Source: Symbiodinium natans (taxonomy: Eukaryota; Sar; Dinophyceae; Suessiales; Symbiodiniaceae). Taken from it: 64,000 nt of DNA. This document shows, in pieces, positions 21,901 to 31,399 of the stretch. The notes beneath the pieces were generated by a model. That model worked only from the letters and a program-made list of their open reading frames with translations. It made no database searches and was not told where the DNA came from. Where the stretch lies: the NCBI GenBank assembly GCA_905221605.1, contig CAJNDS010002200.1, positions 359,287 through 423,286 on the forward strand, given 5' to 3'. The translations under genes were made by a program, and so were the position numbers. Position 1 is the stretch's first letter. Each line of letters starts with the position of its first letter.

Positions 21901-21947
21901 ATGGTAAGATGCTGATCGCCACAAGTCCGGCAAGTGATAGGCGGCAT
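15895..21947 (-). CDS. zinc knuckle - BLES03-like - TDP2-like EEP protein, 11 exons
   Basis: Model of 834 codons, all junctions in phase: 21869-21947, 21270-21808, 20417-20984, 19859-20312, 19251-19338, 18662-18735, 18470-18548, 18266-18331, 16716-17035, 16498-16627, 15895-16002. N-terminus: CX2CX3HX4C zinc knuckle (CRTCGDQHLTMNC), then a Gly-Lys-rich stretch and a charged helix. Residues about 207-320 match BLES03/DUF1917 (GGKWLFF; KPDSYTCCGVYRHNPW). From about 535 comes an endonuclease/exonuclease/phosphatase fold closest to TDP2, which removes tyrosyl-linked protein from DNA 5' ends: RILSLNVWF, QEVTP, ILAGDFNFID, RLDRV, SDHLGLL. Metal and catalytic residues N, E, D/N and D-H are present. 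The strand carrying TDP2's HLES motif is not found, so an exon may be missed near 17.9-18.4 kb. It ends in a KKRRLN tail. The start ATG follows GGGTAG|C, a possible trans-splice acceptor. Donors are GT except two GA. Introns carry family A, B, D and F elements and heptads. Confidence 0.7.
17518..17597 (+). mobile_element. family F copy with heptad core
   Basis: Left TAGGGACGAAATAAACCC and right CATTTGGTCCCCAAGG match family F; the centre is CCCTAAACCCTAAACCC. It lies in an intron of the TDP2-like gene, antisense to it. Confidence 0.6.
17946..18226. mobile_element. family B and A copies in an intron
   Basis: 17946-18035 starts as family B (GTACTTATTAACCAATTATA) and continues as family A (GTACTTGGGCCCTAAAGC). 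18073-18226 is a full family B palindrome from GGAGGTTCATGGTACTTATT to AAGTACCATGAACCTCC. Confidence 0.75.
18437..18469. repeat. CAG/CTG and CAC triplet repeat
   Basis: Seven CAG followed by four CAC on plus. On the coding (minus) strand of the TDP2-like gene it begins directly at the proposed GT donor of the exon ending at 18470, so it is intronic in this model. Reading through would encode Val and Leu runs. Confidence 0.85.
18954..19064. mobile_element. palindromic element, family D
   Basis: Ends AGACCCAAGAGTAAACTAGG and GGGCGTACTCTGGGTCCTAG are imperfect inverted repeats; internal GGGGTACCCTTGTTGG. Further copies at 22778-22895, 26930-27042 and 30461-30596. Inside an intron of the TDP2-like gene. 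Confidence 0.75.
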
Positions 21948-23860
21948 GCTACCCAACGATGTTCACGCGGATCTGCAGGAATGTCACAAAGCCCCGAGGC
22001 CCGGGGACTCCACAACCATTTAATGACGGGATGTTTTTGGCAGTATGTAGACTAAGATCGGGCTTCTTGCTGTATGATGTAAGGCCTATTCCTGGCGGTC
22101 TTGGGGGCTTCCGGGCTGAGGTTCGGAGTTGTGAGTGCTGGGGTTGGGGCGTAGCAGAACAGACCCTAAACCCTAAACCGGGTTTTAGGGTTTAGGGTTT
22201 AGGGTTTGGGGGTTTAGGGTTTAGGGTTTAAGGCTTAAGGTTTAGGATTTAGGCTTCAGGGTTCAATAGGTTTAGGGGGTAGAACTGACCCTAAACCCTA
22301 CCTAAACCGTGGTTTTTGTGTTTGAGGGCTTAGGGTGTGGATTTGAGGGTGTCGGGGTGTAGCGCTTCGGGTTTGACGTAGATATTTAGGCTTTTGGGTT
22401 TGGGGTTCAGGGTTTTTTAGTTTAGTTAGGGTTGCTGTGAACGATTGGAAGGGCTGTTTTGAATTTCGAACAAGCGGGCTGCGGAGGGCTTTCAAGTCTT
22501 TTCATAGAGACTTCCCCCTTATCAAGCTCCCCATGGCAATTTGGTCACTTGGAAGGTGTGCATCGGCGTACCTAGGGCTATTTGTTGAGTTGCTATTAAA
22601 CCCTAAACCCTAAACCCCAAACCCGAAAACCCTAAACCCCTAACTAATCTATCGGCTCACTCGGGTCTTTGTAAGCATTGAAACTTTATTTAAAACAGTA
22701 CCCAAAGCAGCACACCGCATCGATGCAGCGGAAACCCCTATACAACTGAATCCTGGGCAAGCAAGAAGCTTAACTCGACCCTAGGAGTAGCCTAGGAGTA
22801 AACAGGGTACCCTTGTTGGTTTAAGGGGATTAGAAGGGAACTCCCAACCCTCAAAAAAGGAAATAAGGGCCTACTCCGGGCGCTAGGCTTAGTCGGGACA
22901 TACGCTCAACTTAGATTTGGCATCTTGGCGCTTGGCAGCTCAAGACCTTAACAGAAGACGTTCCCTGACCGAAAACGCAGGGTTTTTGCGTGTTTGAGGC
23001 TTGAAGTCTAGGCGTTTGGGAGTTGAGGGTTGAGGGTTTATCAGGGTTACGGGCTTAGGGTTGAATTATATAGACCCTCTGACTATCCTGTGACAATCAT
23101 ATGACTAGTACCGTGCCGTCATTTATTTTCAGGGTCCGAGTATTTAGCTTGTGTGTACATGGGTCCAGAGGGTCGCCAGAAAATAGCATGTCGCGCCTAA
23201 ACTCGTAGAACTCCAACATTGTTACAAGCGCTGGGTACTCCAGCAAAAGTCCCTTCATAACCCTGTATAAACCCTAAATCCTAAGCCCTAAAACCCTAGG
23301 CTCTGAGTTTTGAATACCGAACCCCGAAGGCCGAAACTCTAAAGACACCGACCTACCTTTCGAGGGAGTCATGAGCGGATCCCGAAGGATACCCTACAAG
23401 AGGTTCCTGAATATTCTCCTGATATGGCCCTTCTATTCTCTTAGGGGATCTTTAACAAGGGTGTGCCCTTTAAGAAAAAAGGTCACCCTAAACCCTAAAC
23501 CCTAAACCCTAAACCCTAAACCCTAAACCCTAAACCCTAAACCCTAAACCCTAAACCCTAAACCCTAAACCCTAAACCCTAAACCCTAAACCCAAACCCA
23601 AGGGTGCAACCTTAGGGGTCCAAGACAGAGTCGCGTGAGCCTTGCACCCAATCTTCCATCAACCTTGCCCCCACCCTAAACCCTAAACCCTAAACCCTAA
23701 ACCCTAAACCCTAAACCCTAAACCCCAAACCCCAAACTCCAAGCCCACAGCTAAGATGACACTCACACTCGTACATTAGAGTTTAGGGTTTAGGGTTTAC
23801 ATGACCTTAAAGCCTTAAAGCAGAGAACGCCCTAAACCCTAAACGTAATGTCTCTCCCAG
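21948..23860. repeat. heptad region with family D copy
   Basis: TTTAGGG blocks at 22190-22230, and a family D copy at 22778-22895 (CCTAGGAGTAGCCTAGG ... GGCCTACTCCGGGCGCTAGG). A long CCCTAAA array at about 23486-23594 (15 units) and another at 23675-23723. 21960-22160, 22300-22560 and 22900-23300 are unique, with no frame I would call coding. Confidence 0.65.
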
Positions 23861-23945
23861 CCGCAGCGTCTTCGACGGCGACCGCGGCGAACGGGGCGAC
23901 GAGGGCAAGGAGGGCGACGAGGGCCCCGATGAAGGCGCCTTTATG
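23861..23945 (+). CDS. candidate exon, Gly-X-Y repeat (both strands open)
   Basis: After CTCTCCCAG the plus strand reads RSVFDGDRGERGDEGKEGDE, with Gly at every third residue for about six triplets, as in collagen-like proteins. The minus strand is also open and reads GAFIGALVALLALVAPFAAV, like a signal peptide or membrane segment. Both frames are GC-rich at third positions, so the strand cannot be settled from sequence alone. Confidence 0.4.
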
Positions 23946-23963
23946 GGGTTAAAGGCTTAGGGT

Positions 23964-24065
23964 TTAGGGCTTAGGGACATGTCCATGTACCTACATGGTA
24001 TTTCCTTGGGCTTCAAAAAGGCTTCCTATGTAGTAGCTTTAGGGCCCCGGCATATACTATCTGGG
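23964..24065. mobile_element. family A copy
   Basis: GTCCATGTACCTACATGGTA at the left, and GTAGCTTTAGGGCC then GCATATACTAT to the right. The right end is lost into a TTTAGGG array. Confidence 0.65.
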
Positions 24066-24337
24066 GTTTAGGGTTTAGGGTTTAGGGTTTAGGATTTAGG
24101 GGGGTTCATATGGGTTAAGGATCGACCTTGTGAAGGAGATTTCAGGGTTTAGGGTTTGAGTGTTTAGGGTTTAGGGGTTTTGGGGTTTAGGGTTCATTTG
24201 GGTGCTTTGCCCAGGACTTCAGCAGGGGCTTCAGAAGTTAGACACAAACCCTCAACCCTAAACCCTAAACCCCAAACCCTAAACCCTAAACCCTCAACAC
24301 CTTTTTCATCCCCGTAAGGCACACCTGCATGCTACTT

Positions 24338-24594
24338 GGGGGTTCACGGTACCTACTAACCAACCCAGAGGGTCCATGTACCTATATAGTGTATACCTGG
24401 GCCTTAAAAGGGGTTCCCATATAGTAGCTTTAGGGCCCAGGTATATACTATATAGGTACATGGACCCTTAGGGCCATGATCACTGTACTTATACCTGTAC
24501 TTATAACCATATTTGGGGTACTTAAGGGGCTGATGAGTGGGTCATAAGTGCAGTTATACTTGGTTAATAAGTACGATGAACCTCCAAGTAGGGG
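24338..24594. mobile_element. family A nested in family B
   Basis: Outer ends are family B (TACTTGGGGGTTCACGGTAC and GTACGATGAACCTCCAAGTA). At 24372-24467 a complete family A palindrome (GGGTCCATGTACCTATATAG ... CTATATAGGTACATGGACCC) interrupts the left arm. Family A moved after family B. Confidence 0.8.
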
Positions 24595-25219
24595 GGGTCG
24601 GCTTCCGTGTCGAGGATCATCAAAGAAGGGGCGAAGCTTTTGAAGCAGTACCATAGGCATTCCACTCCATAACATGCATATGAATCAGATCTTGAACCAT
24701 CCTCAGCCCTAAACCCTGAAGCCCCACCCTAAACCCTAAACCCTAAACCCTAAACCCTAAACCCTAAACCCTAAACCCTAAACTAAACCCTAATCAATCC
24801 CCAAACCATAAAACCCTAAACCCCTAAACCCCTAAACCCTTAAACCTTCAACTCTGTAGCGTCCTGCCTTCGAACGATTTCGGCCAAGGTCCATCCTTGC
24901 AGAGGGAGTAACGTTCTAAACCCTAAACCCTAGACCCTACACCCTAAACCCTAAAGCCTAAACCCTAAACCTAAACCCCAAACCCTAAACCCTAAAGCCA
25001 AGGTTTGCCGGACCATTCCGAATCGCGTGATTCTTTGAGGGTCTAGGATGGGGTCCGCAACTAAGTCAAGTCTCGCGGGTGTCGCACGAAAATTCCGTGC
25101 GGCGCCCAAAAAAATCCTCCAAAAGAATCGGTACAGAGCCCACATTAACGGTCTAGGGTTTAGGGTTTTAAGGTTTAGGGTTTAGGGTTTAGGGTTTAGG
25201 GTTTAGGGTTATTTCGGAA
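24595..25219. repeat. heptads and one minus-strand island
   Basis: CCCTAAA array 24727-24780 and variants to 24990. The island 24997-25147 is open on minus from an ATG (MWALYRFFWRIFLGAARNFR, later DLVADPILDPQRITRF), which could be an exon; no family recognised. TTTAGGG array 25153-25209. Confidence 0.5.
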
Positions 25220-25955
25220 TTTGGACTTTGTGCCGAACCTTTGGGATCTGTTGGATGTTTTGGAAGTTTTGGATGTGTTCGATGGCTCGGGCTACATCCT
25301 CAACTTACTGACTATATGGATTGTGGATACTGCGGAGTGTGCAGGAAAACACAGCTGTTTACGAGCAAAAACAAAGGAGGTTGGTTCTGGGGGCTACCAA
25401 AATCACATATACGCCTACACATACGTACATATGTACATATACACTCAGAGAGAGAGATAGAGAGAGACAGAGAGAGAAAGTGAGAGAGAGAGAGAGACCA
25501 AAAAGAAAGATAAAACAAAAGAGATGAAAGATAAACTAAACAACTAGATGGAGAGAAAATGCTGCAAGTATTTCGTCGCAAAGCTCATCATCTCAGGCTT
25601 AGGAGGTGCCGAAGGGAAGCCACAAGAGAACTTTCTGGGGATTCGGGTGTAGAGTTTAAGGTCCCTTTATAGTCCAAGATGGGGGGACTTAGTTTCTGGG
25701 CAGAGTGCAAAAAGAAATCAAGTCAAAACCCCCTTCCGTAAACCCTTATCCCCGAAAGCCCCAAACCCCAAAACCCTAACCCCAACCCCAAGTCCATATG
25801 TGCGGAAAACCCCAAACCCCAGGGGTGCAACAATGAAGGGTGCCCGTCAAGGGTACAACGAAAGACGCGAGAGGGCCCCAGAGGGTTTTCGAAGGGTTTA
25901 GATGGGTGTCTAGAGCATATCCGCCGAGGCCTGGGGCTTCCCCCTCCAGCCCCCC
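25220..25955. repeat. microsatellite region, no gene recognised
   Basis: (AG)n-rich tract at 25446-25500 and ACATAT-type repeats just before it. The surrounding sequence has no credible frame. Confidence 0.6.
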
Positions 25956-25958
25956 CCC

Positions 25959-25999
<41 letters not shown>

Positions 26000-26132
26000 A
26001 CCCCCCCCACCCCCCCCCCCCCCCCCCCCCCCCCCACCCCCCCCCCAACCCCCCCCCACCCCCCCCCACCCCCCCCCCCCCCCTGCCCCCCCCCCCCCCC
26101 CCCCCCCCCCCTCCCCCCCCCCTACCCCCCCC
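25956..26132. repeat. C-rich tract of about 175 bp
   Basis: Nearly all C with scattered A, T or G, so the plus strand reads as polyproline and the minus as polyglycine. No gene. It is adjacent to the exon pair at 26233-26400. Confidence 0.9.
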
Positions 26133-26232
26133 ACCCTGCTGAAGAGTCGCAAAACTAACCCTCAACCCCAAACCCAAACCATAAACCAGAAACCCGGAAC
26201 CCTCAACCCAACCCTTATTGCTTGGGGTCCAG

Positions 26233-26400
26233 CGACTTGGGCGCTGCGGAATCACCATGCTCACGCGGATGCGCTGGGCCGGGACAAGGTCTAGGGTTTC
26301 GGGTTTAGGGTTTAGGGTTGTGCGCCCAAGCGGCAAGGTCTTCTTTGGCGTGCCAGGCGTCGAGGGCGTCGAGGGCGTCGACGGTGAGGCTATGGCCTGA
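26233..26400 (+). CDS. terminal exons split by 27 nt of heptads
   Basis: Opens after GGGGTCCAG, reads RLGRCGITMLTRMRWAGT plus two bases to 26288, then 27 nt of telomere-like repeat (GTCTAGGGTTTCGGG...TTTAG), then from 26316 VVRPSGKVFFGVPGVEGVEG, VDGEAMA and TGA at 26398-26400. The 27 nt begin with GT, end with AG and are in frame, so they may be a very short intron or be translated as nine residues. The product is unknown; the tail has GVE/GVD repeats. Confidence 0.55.
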   Translation, partial: RLGRCGITMLTRMRWAGTRSRVSGLGFRVVRPSGKVFFGVPGVEGVEGVDGEAMA

Positions 26401-26459
26401 TCCCGGACTCCGAGGTTCTGAGGCCCTCTAAAAAAACCCTGAACCCGAATGCCACACAT

Positions 26460-27159
26460 TCAGGGTTTAGGGTTTAGGGTTTAGGGTTTAGGGTTTGGAG
26501 TTTGGGGTTTGGGGTTTGGGGTTTGGGGTTTAGGCCGTCTATGCCTCTATGACACCCTACGGCCCGAAGCCCCACACCCCATGTGTACCTCTAAGGGCTA
26601 GGGTGCGTATTCACGCGGTGCACAAGAAAAAAAAGCGAGGAGGTACGCGGGGGGGGGGGGGGGGGCGAGGGGACAAACCGCAATCCTCCAAAATCGCAGA
26701 CACCCTAAACCCCTAGAGTTTCAGGTTTAGGGTTTAGGGTTTGGGGTTTAGGGCTGCTGGACTCAAGCAAGCCTCCCCCAAGGCGGTGAATGTCGCGACC
26801 TCCACGAATCATGAAGCATTGGGGGTTGAGCGTTTTGAGCTTTGGGGTTCATTTGTAACATAGGAATAATGAGGGAATAGTGTTTAGGGTTTAGGGTTGA
26901 GGGTTGAGGGTTTAGGGTTGTTTAGGGCTAGACCCAGGAGTAACCTAGGAACAAAAAGGGTGCCCTTTTTCGTGTTGGGGAAGTATAAGGGAACCCCTAC
27001 CCTAAAAAAAGGCAATAAGGGCCTACTCCGGCTCCTAGTTTTGGGGTTGAAGACCCGAGGGAGGTGGTTTCCCTGAACCCTAAACCCTAAACCCTAAACC
27101 CTAAACCCCAAACCCTAAACCCTAAAGCATCCCATCCTCGAGCTGCGCATTGGCCCTAC
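26460..27159. repeat. heptads, G tract and family D copy
   Basis: TTTAGGG/TTTGGGG at 26463-26534, G run 26650-26665, family D copy 26930-27042. The island 26764-26830 is open on plus (KQASPKAVNVATSTNHEALG) and may be an exon after GGACTCAAG. Confidence 0.55.
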
Positions 27160-27278
27160 TTGGAGGAGGTTCATGGTACTTATTAACTGTACTTACAACC
27201 AGATTAAGGCACTTAAGGGGCTTATAAGTGGGTTATTAGTACAGCAATAAGTGGTTATAAGTGCCATGAACCTCAATG
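27160..27278. mobile_element. family B copy between coding-like islands
   Basis: Palindrome from TACTTGGAGGAGGTTCATGG to AGTGCCATGAACCTC. The island to its left ends HPILELRIG and the one to its right starts YTFNAITAEL, so it may be an intron or an insertion within a gene. Confidence 0.7.
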
Positions 27279-27347
27279 TACACCTTCAACGCGATCACGG
27301 CAGAGTTGTCTTGCGGTGGAGGAAAAGCAGCTCTTGACAGCAAGTAG
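27279..27347 (+). CDS. candidate terminal exon
   Basis: YTFNAITAELSCGGGKAALD, SK and TAG, directly following the family B element. A donor within GACAGCAAG is also possible. Function unknown. Confidence 0.4.
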   Translation, partial: YTFNAITAELSCGGGKAALDSK

Positions 27348-28321
27348 GTACATGTAGAGAGGGGCAAGCCGCAACCCGAAACCCTAAACCCTAAATCGGA
27401 TAAAGCCTATAAACCTCCCAAAATCCTATCAAGCTCTATCAAGCTCAACCCAGAAGAAGGAAAAAACTAAACCCTGAAGCCGGAGGAAGACAAGCAGGAC
27501 GGGGTTTGGGTTTCGGGTTCAGGGTCTAGGGTTTAAGGATTGAAGGCCGTTGAGTTGCTTAAGGCAAGGCTCGAATCCCAAACCTTCATTCTTTGAGATT
27601 CTGGACTAAGGCTTTCCATGCAGGTCAGGTTTAGGGTTTAGGGTTTAGGGTTTAGGGTTTAGGGTTTAGGGTTTAGGGTTTAGGGTTTAGGGTTTAGGGT
27701 TTAGGGTTTAGGGTTTAGGGTTTAGGGTTTAGGGTTTAGGGTTTAGGGTTTAGGGTTAGGGTTTAGGGTTTAGGGATTAGGGTTTAGGGTTTAGGGTTCC
27801 GGGTTTCGGGTTGCGGTTTAAGGGCCGGCCCGGTTGGTCCTCCCTTTCGGCGTCCCATTGAGGAGCCCGCTCACGCACATTGCTCAGGAACTTCTGGGTT
27901 TAGGGCTTGAGGGATTTAGGGGTTCAGGGGTTTAACGCCCTAAACCCCCCAAAGGCTTAGGGTTGAGGGTTTGGGGTTTAGGGTTGAGGGCTAGGGTTTA
28001 GGGTTGAGGGTTTGGGGTTTAGGGTTTGAACCATTAAACGCAACGTAAGCTTCCCTTGCCCCTGAATCCTTCTGGAGCCGGGTTCGCATAGGGCAGGCTT
28101 GAATTTAAAGATGCAAAGGTCCCAAGAAGGGAGGGTCTAAAGCTTACTGGGGTTATAGGCTTGGCATTGGAAACCCCAAACCCTAAACCTCACACCTCAA
28201 ACCCCTAAACCCTAACCTCAAACCCTAAACCCTAAACCCTAAACCTCAAACCCTAAACCCTAAACCCTAAACCCTAAACCCTAAAACATCCCCTAAACCT
28301 CAAACCCTAAACCCTAAACCC
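27348..28321. repeat. heptad arrays, no gene seen
   Basis: A long TTTAGGG array at about 27626-27800 (over 20 units), TTTAGGG/TTGAGGG variants at 27960-28030 and CCCTAAA arrays at 28190-28320. Confidence 0.75.
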
Positions 28322-28408
28322 TTTGAGTTTCTGAAGGCTCGCTCACAGTTCAGGCCTCCTCTTCGGCAGCCTCCCCCAGAGACGGGCCTGGCCTCGGAAA
28401 CCCATTAG
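28322..28408 (+). CDS. candidate terminal exon, 28 codons
   Basis: FEFLKARSQFRPPLRQPPPE, TGLASETH and TAG, starting at the edge of a CCCTAAA array. The minus strand is also partly open. Function unknown. Confidence 0.35.
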   Translation, partial: FEFLKARSQFRPPLRQPPPETGLASETH

Positions 28409-28767
28409 TTTAGGAACTTGCTTAGGGCTTAGGGTTTGGGTTTATGGTTTAGGGTTTAGGGCTTAAGGGTTTTAGGGTTTAGGGTTTTGGGCTTAATTAG
28501 GGCTTAGGGCTTAGGGCTTAGGGTTTAGGGTTTAGGGTGGGTTGAAAGGGTTTAGGGTTATAGGGTTTCAGGTTTCGGGTTTAGGGTTGAGGGCTTAGGG
28601 TTTAGGGCTTGCGGGATGCTCTGGTATCCCGCTTCCGGTACTTCATTATGTGCTAAACAACAGATGTGGCCTAGGGGCTTTGCGCTTCACTCCTTCGCTG
28701 AACGTTCCTCAGCGAAGCAGCTTTAGGCCGAAGCCCTAGCCCGTCTCTAAGCAGGCCTAGGGCCTTT

Positions 28768-28878
28768 TAAGGGTCCATGTGCCTCTATCCTCTATGCTTG
28801 GGCCTTCAAAAGGGTTCCCATATATCAGCTTTACGACAACTTTAAGGCCCAAGTATGTTCCATATAGGTACATGGACC
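28768..28878. mobile_element. family A copy
   Basis: Left AGGGTCCATGTGCCTCTATC; right CATATAGGTACATGGACCCT; the internal GCTTTACGACAACTTTAAGG differs slightly from other copies. Confidence 0.75.
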
Positions 28879-29731
28879 CTGAGGGGCCTCAAACCCGAAA
28901 TCCTAAAGCACTTCAAACCCGAAACCCTAAACCCTGAACCCTGAACCCTAAACCTAAACCCTAAACCCTATCTGCTTTGTTGTTTGTGGGAGCTTCCGGG
29001 GTCTTTCGGGTGAGGGTCGGGAGGTGGAAGCGGGTTCGTTTAGGGTTTAGGGTTTAGGGTTAGGGTTTAGGGTTTAGGGGTTAGGGTTTCGGGGTTAGGG
29101 ATTAGGGCTTAGGGGCTAGTCGGGCTTCAGGGGCTTAGTTGGGCAACGTGTCTTGGGTTCAGCGTTAGGGGCTTAGGGCTCTGTGGGGTATTATAAGTTT
29201 GTTGTTAAGGCTTCTTGCCACAAACCCAGAGACTTACACTGACTTACACTCTCTCCGCCCGCAGACTCTATAAAGCCCAAACCTTCAACGCGGTCCCTAA
29301 ACCCCTTTTTTGGTCACAAATTGTTTCAGGGACTCATAAGCTAAGTCCCAACTTGTAGGGCCTGTGTAGCTCTAAAAAGAAGGTTTAGGCTAAATTCGGC
29401 TTAAGGGTTTGTACTCCCTAACGCGCGAAAACAGCCTTACACGCATAGTGCTTTAAGCCCTGATGTCTGTTCTCTGCGAGGAACCCCAACTCTGAAACAA
29501 AACCCTAAGCCCTAAACCCTGAACCCTGAACCCTAAACTCTATAAATCCTTCCATGGCAGCCTGAAGAACCTAGTCCCTAAGCCCACTTCCTCGAAATCC
29601 TAAGGCCTAAATAAATGACCTGATGCAGTTACAAAGTCCTATATCAATACAACCATCTGTGCTAAAACCCTGCAATTCCATTAAACCGTGTATATATATA
29701 TATATATTCAGCTGTGTGTACGTAACAGTGC
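28879..29731. repeat. heptads and unique sequence, no gene recognised
   Basis: TTTAGGG arrays 29038-29080 and mixed heptads to 29180. 29200-29690 is unique AT-richer sequence without a trusted frame, ending in a (TA)n run at about 29691-29707. Confidence 0.55.
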
Positions 29732-30127
29732 TCATCTGCCGTGCTGCTTACTTGTGTTTACGTTGATGTTTTCCGTCAATGATGCTCTGCAGCATTGCAT
29801 TGTCATCGGTGGAAGGCTTCTTTGGGCGGAAGCCTCGTGGGACCGCATGTCCTGCACGATCGAGCCAGTCGCCTCGATGAAGGCCGTGCTCTTCAAAAGC
29901 TTCTTCACATTCTCAAAGTCCCCTCGGGGAATCAGGTTGCCAATATCCAACATGCCAACCAAGAGGTCCTCAAGCCGTTGGTCGACATCCGGCGGGGACG
30001 GGCTTGCAAGCCTGACTCCTGGAGGGGTCTCTAGGCAAAAGGAATTGGTCGAACAGGCGTCCTCGGTTGCATCATGCTTGGTGTGACGGCCCACGAATCG
30101 ATGGCTGTTCCCACGGCACGGCATCAT
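29732..30127 (-). CDS. hypothetical protein, first or single exon
   Basis: ATG codons at 30122-30127 open a 131-codon frame. The centre (DQRLEDLLVGMLDIGNL, then FENVKKLLKSTAFIEATG) looks like real helical protein. A donor is likely at AAC|GTAAAC or CAA|GTAAGC near the end. Over the last 90 bp a second minus frame is also protein-like (FRPKKPSTDDNAMLQSIIDG, then KHQRKHK and TAA), so a frameshift or alternative splice there is possible. No family recognised. Confidence 0.5.
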   Translation of the reverse strand: MMPCRGNSHRFVGRHTKHDATEDACSTNSFCLETPPGVRLASPSPPDVDQRLEDLLVGMLDIGNLIPRGDFENVKKLLKSTAFIEATGSIVQDMRSHEASAQRSLPPMTMQCCRASLTENINVNTSKQHGR

Positions 30128-30247
30128 AGGAACCGCAAGGGAATGTTGCCATCCTCGCCCGGTTCACAGCCATCCCGTGCAAAAGCACATATGTACATGA
30201 ACACATACATAAGCAGACAGTTCATACACAAGTAAGTGCATACATGA

Positions 30248-30363
30248 GGGTCCGTGTACCTAGAAAGTGTGTACTTAGACCCTGAACCCCTTTTAATGCC
30301 CAAGTATATGCTACACAGCACCTTAAACCCTAAACCCTAAACCCAGTCTAGGAACATGGACCC
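30248..30363. mobile_element. family A copy split by heptads
   Basis: Left GGGTCCGTGTACCTAGAAAG; right AGTCTAGGAACATGGACCC. CCCTAAACCCTAAACCC sits inside the right arm at about 30325-30343. Confidence 0.7.
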
Positions 30364-30460
30364 TGAAAGTACTAGAACTCTCAGTAAGCCCGAAATCCTA
30401 AGCCGTAAGTAATGTACATGGACCCTGAGGGACCCTTTGTGCTACAACGAAAACTGCTAG

Positions 30461-30596
30461 ACCCAAGAAGAAACTTCTGAACACAAAGGGTGCCCTTTGG
30501 ATGAACGAGGCCTCTAAGCACTGGGGGAACCTATAAGCCCTAAACCCTAAACCCTGAACTCCAAAAAAAGGAATAAGGGCCTACTCAGACTCTGTC
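30461..30596. mobile_element. family D copy split by heptads
   Basis: Ends AGACCCAAGAAGAAACTTCT and AGGGCCTACTCAGACTC with CCCTAAACCCTAAACCC inside at about 30538-30555. Confidence 0.7.
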
Positions 30597-30598
30597 TA

Positions 30599-30699
30599 AG
30601 GGTCCATGTACCTGTATAGTATATGCTTGGGTCTTCAAGGGGCCTCCATATAGTAGCTTTAGGTCCCAAGCATGTAGCCCTAAACCCTAAACCCTAAAC
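30599..30699. mobile_element. family A copy truncated by heptads
   Basis: Starts AGGGTCCATGTACCTGTATA and runs to AGGTCCCAAGCATGTAG, where CCCTAAA repeats replace its right end and lead straight into the exon at 30700. Confidence 0.7.
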
Positions 30700-30810
30700 C
30701 TCAAGTATGGGTCCTGGTCTTCGTCCTCAGCCGCGGACGCCGCGCGCGACAGGCTTGCCCAGGCTTCCAGGCAGCGCTGGAGGCGCAGGTCTTGCCAGTA
30801 GGAGGCATGC
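30700..30810 (-). CDS. candidate exon, 36 codons
   Basis: Opens after GGGAACCCAG in phase 2, reads HASYWQDLRLQRCLEAWASL then SRAASAAEDEDQDPYL, and ends in AG|GTTTAGGG, the GT being the first heptad. Strongly GC-biased third positions. The Trp/Leu spacing suggests amphipathic helix. Function unknown. Confidence 0.55.
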
Positions 30811-31140
30811 CTGGGTTCCCTCCCACTGCTTCGGTTTTAGGGTTTAGGGTTTAGGGTTTAGGGTTTAGGGTTTAGAGTTAGGGTGTAGGTTGGCTGGTTC
30901 AAAGACACCGATGTGTCATCGCTGGGTAGAGAAGGGGAGAGACCCCAGTGCTAGCACTGACAGGCGAAAGCCAAAGCAACTACCGCGGCAGCGCTTAATG
31001 CCTCCACAAACCCCCTGTCTCAAGCACTCAAGCATATATGTTCTTAGTAGGGAATGAGGGAATGAGGGCCCTATAAATACCTTTTGGGGAATATTGTAGG
31101 GCTCCATTCCCTCATTCCCTACTAAGAACCAGGGGGTTCA

Positions 31141-31279
31141 TCACGCCTCCGCGGGATATCCATGCCGGCGCCAGAACAGGCACGCACCTTGGCATATGGC
31201 CCTGGCAAAAGCCATGATGTCCGCGAACCGCGGGTGACCAGGCAGTAGTACGCCAAGATCTGCAAGGGTACTGCAGGGC
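31141..31279 (-). CDS. candidate terminal exon, 45 codons
   Basis: Opens after GCGACCACCAG in phase 2. Reads PCSTLADLGVLLPGHPRFAD, IMAFARAICQGACLFWRRHG, YPAEA and TGA. The two longer overlapping minus frames here are less protein-like. No family recognised. Confidence 0.5.
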
Positions 31280-31399
31280 CTGGTGGTCGCAGCTGCAAAC
31301 TACGTGTGAGTAGATGCTGGTGTACCGCTTGTTGCAAAAAACTTCAGAGCTTCCCCCCGCCCCGCACCCCCCGGGCACCACAAACTCCACCACCCCCTC

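Noticed and set aside
25776-26459. 227-codon polyglycine ORF
   Set aside because: Product of the C-rich tract read from the minus strand; no domain and no credible boundaries.
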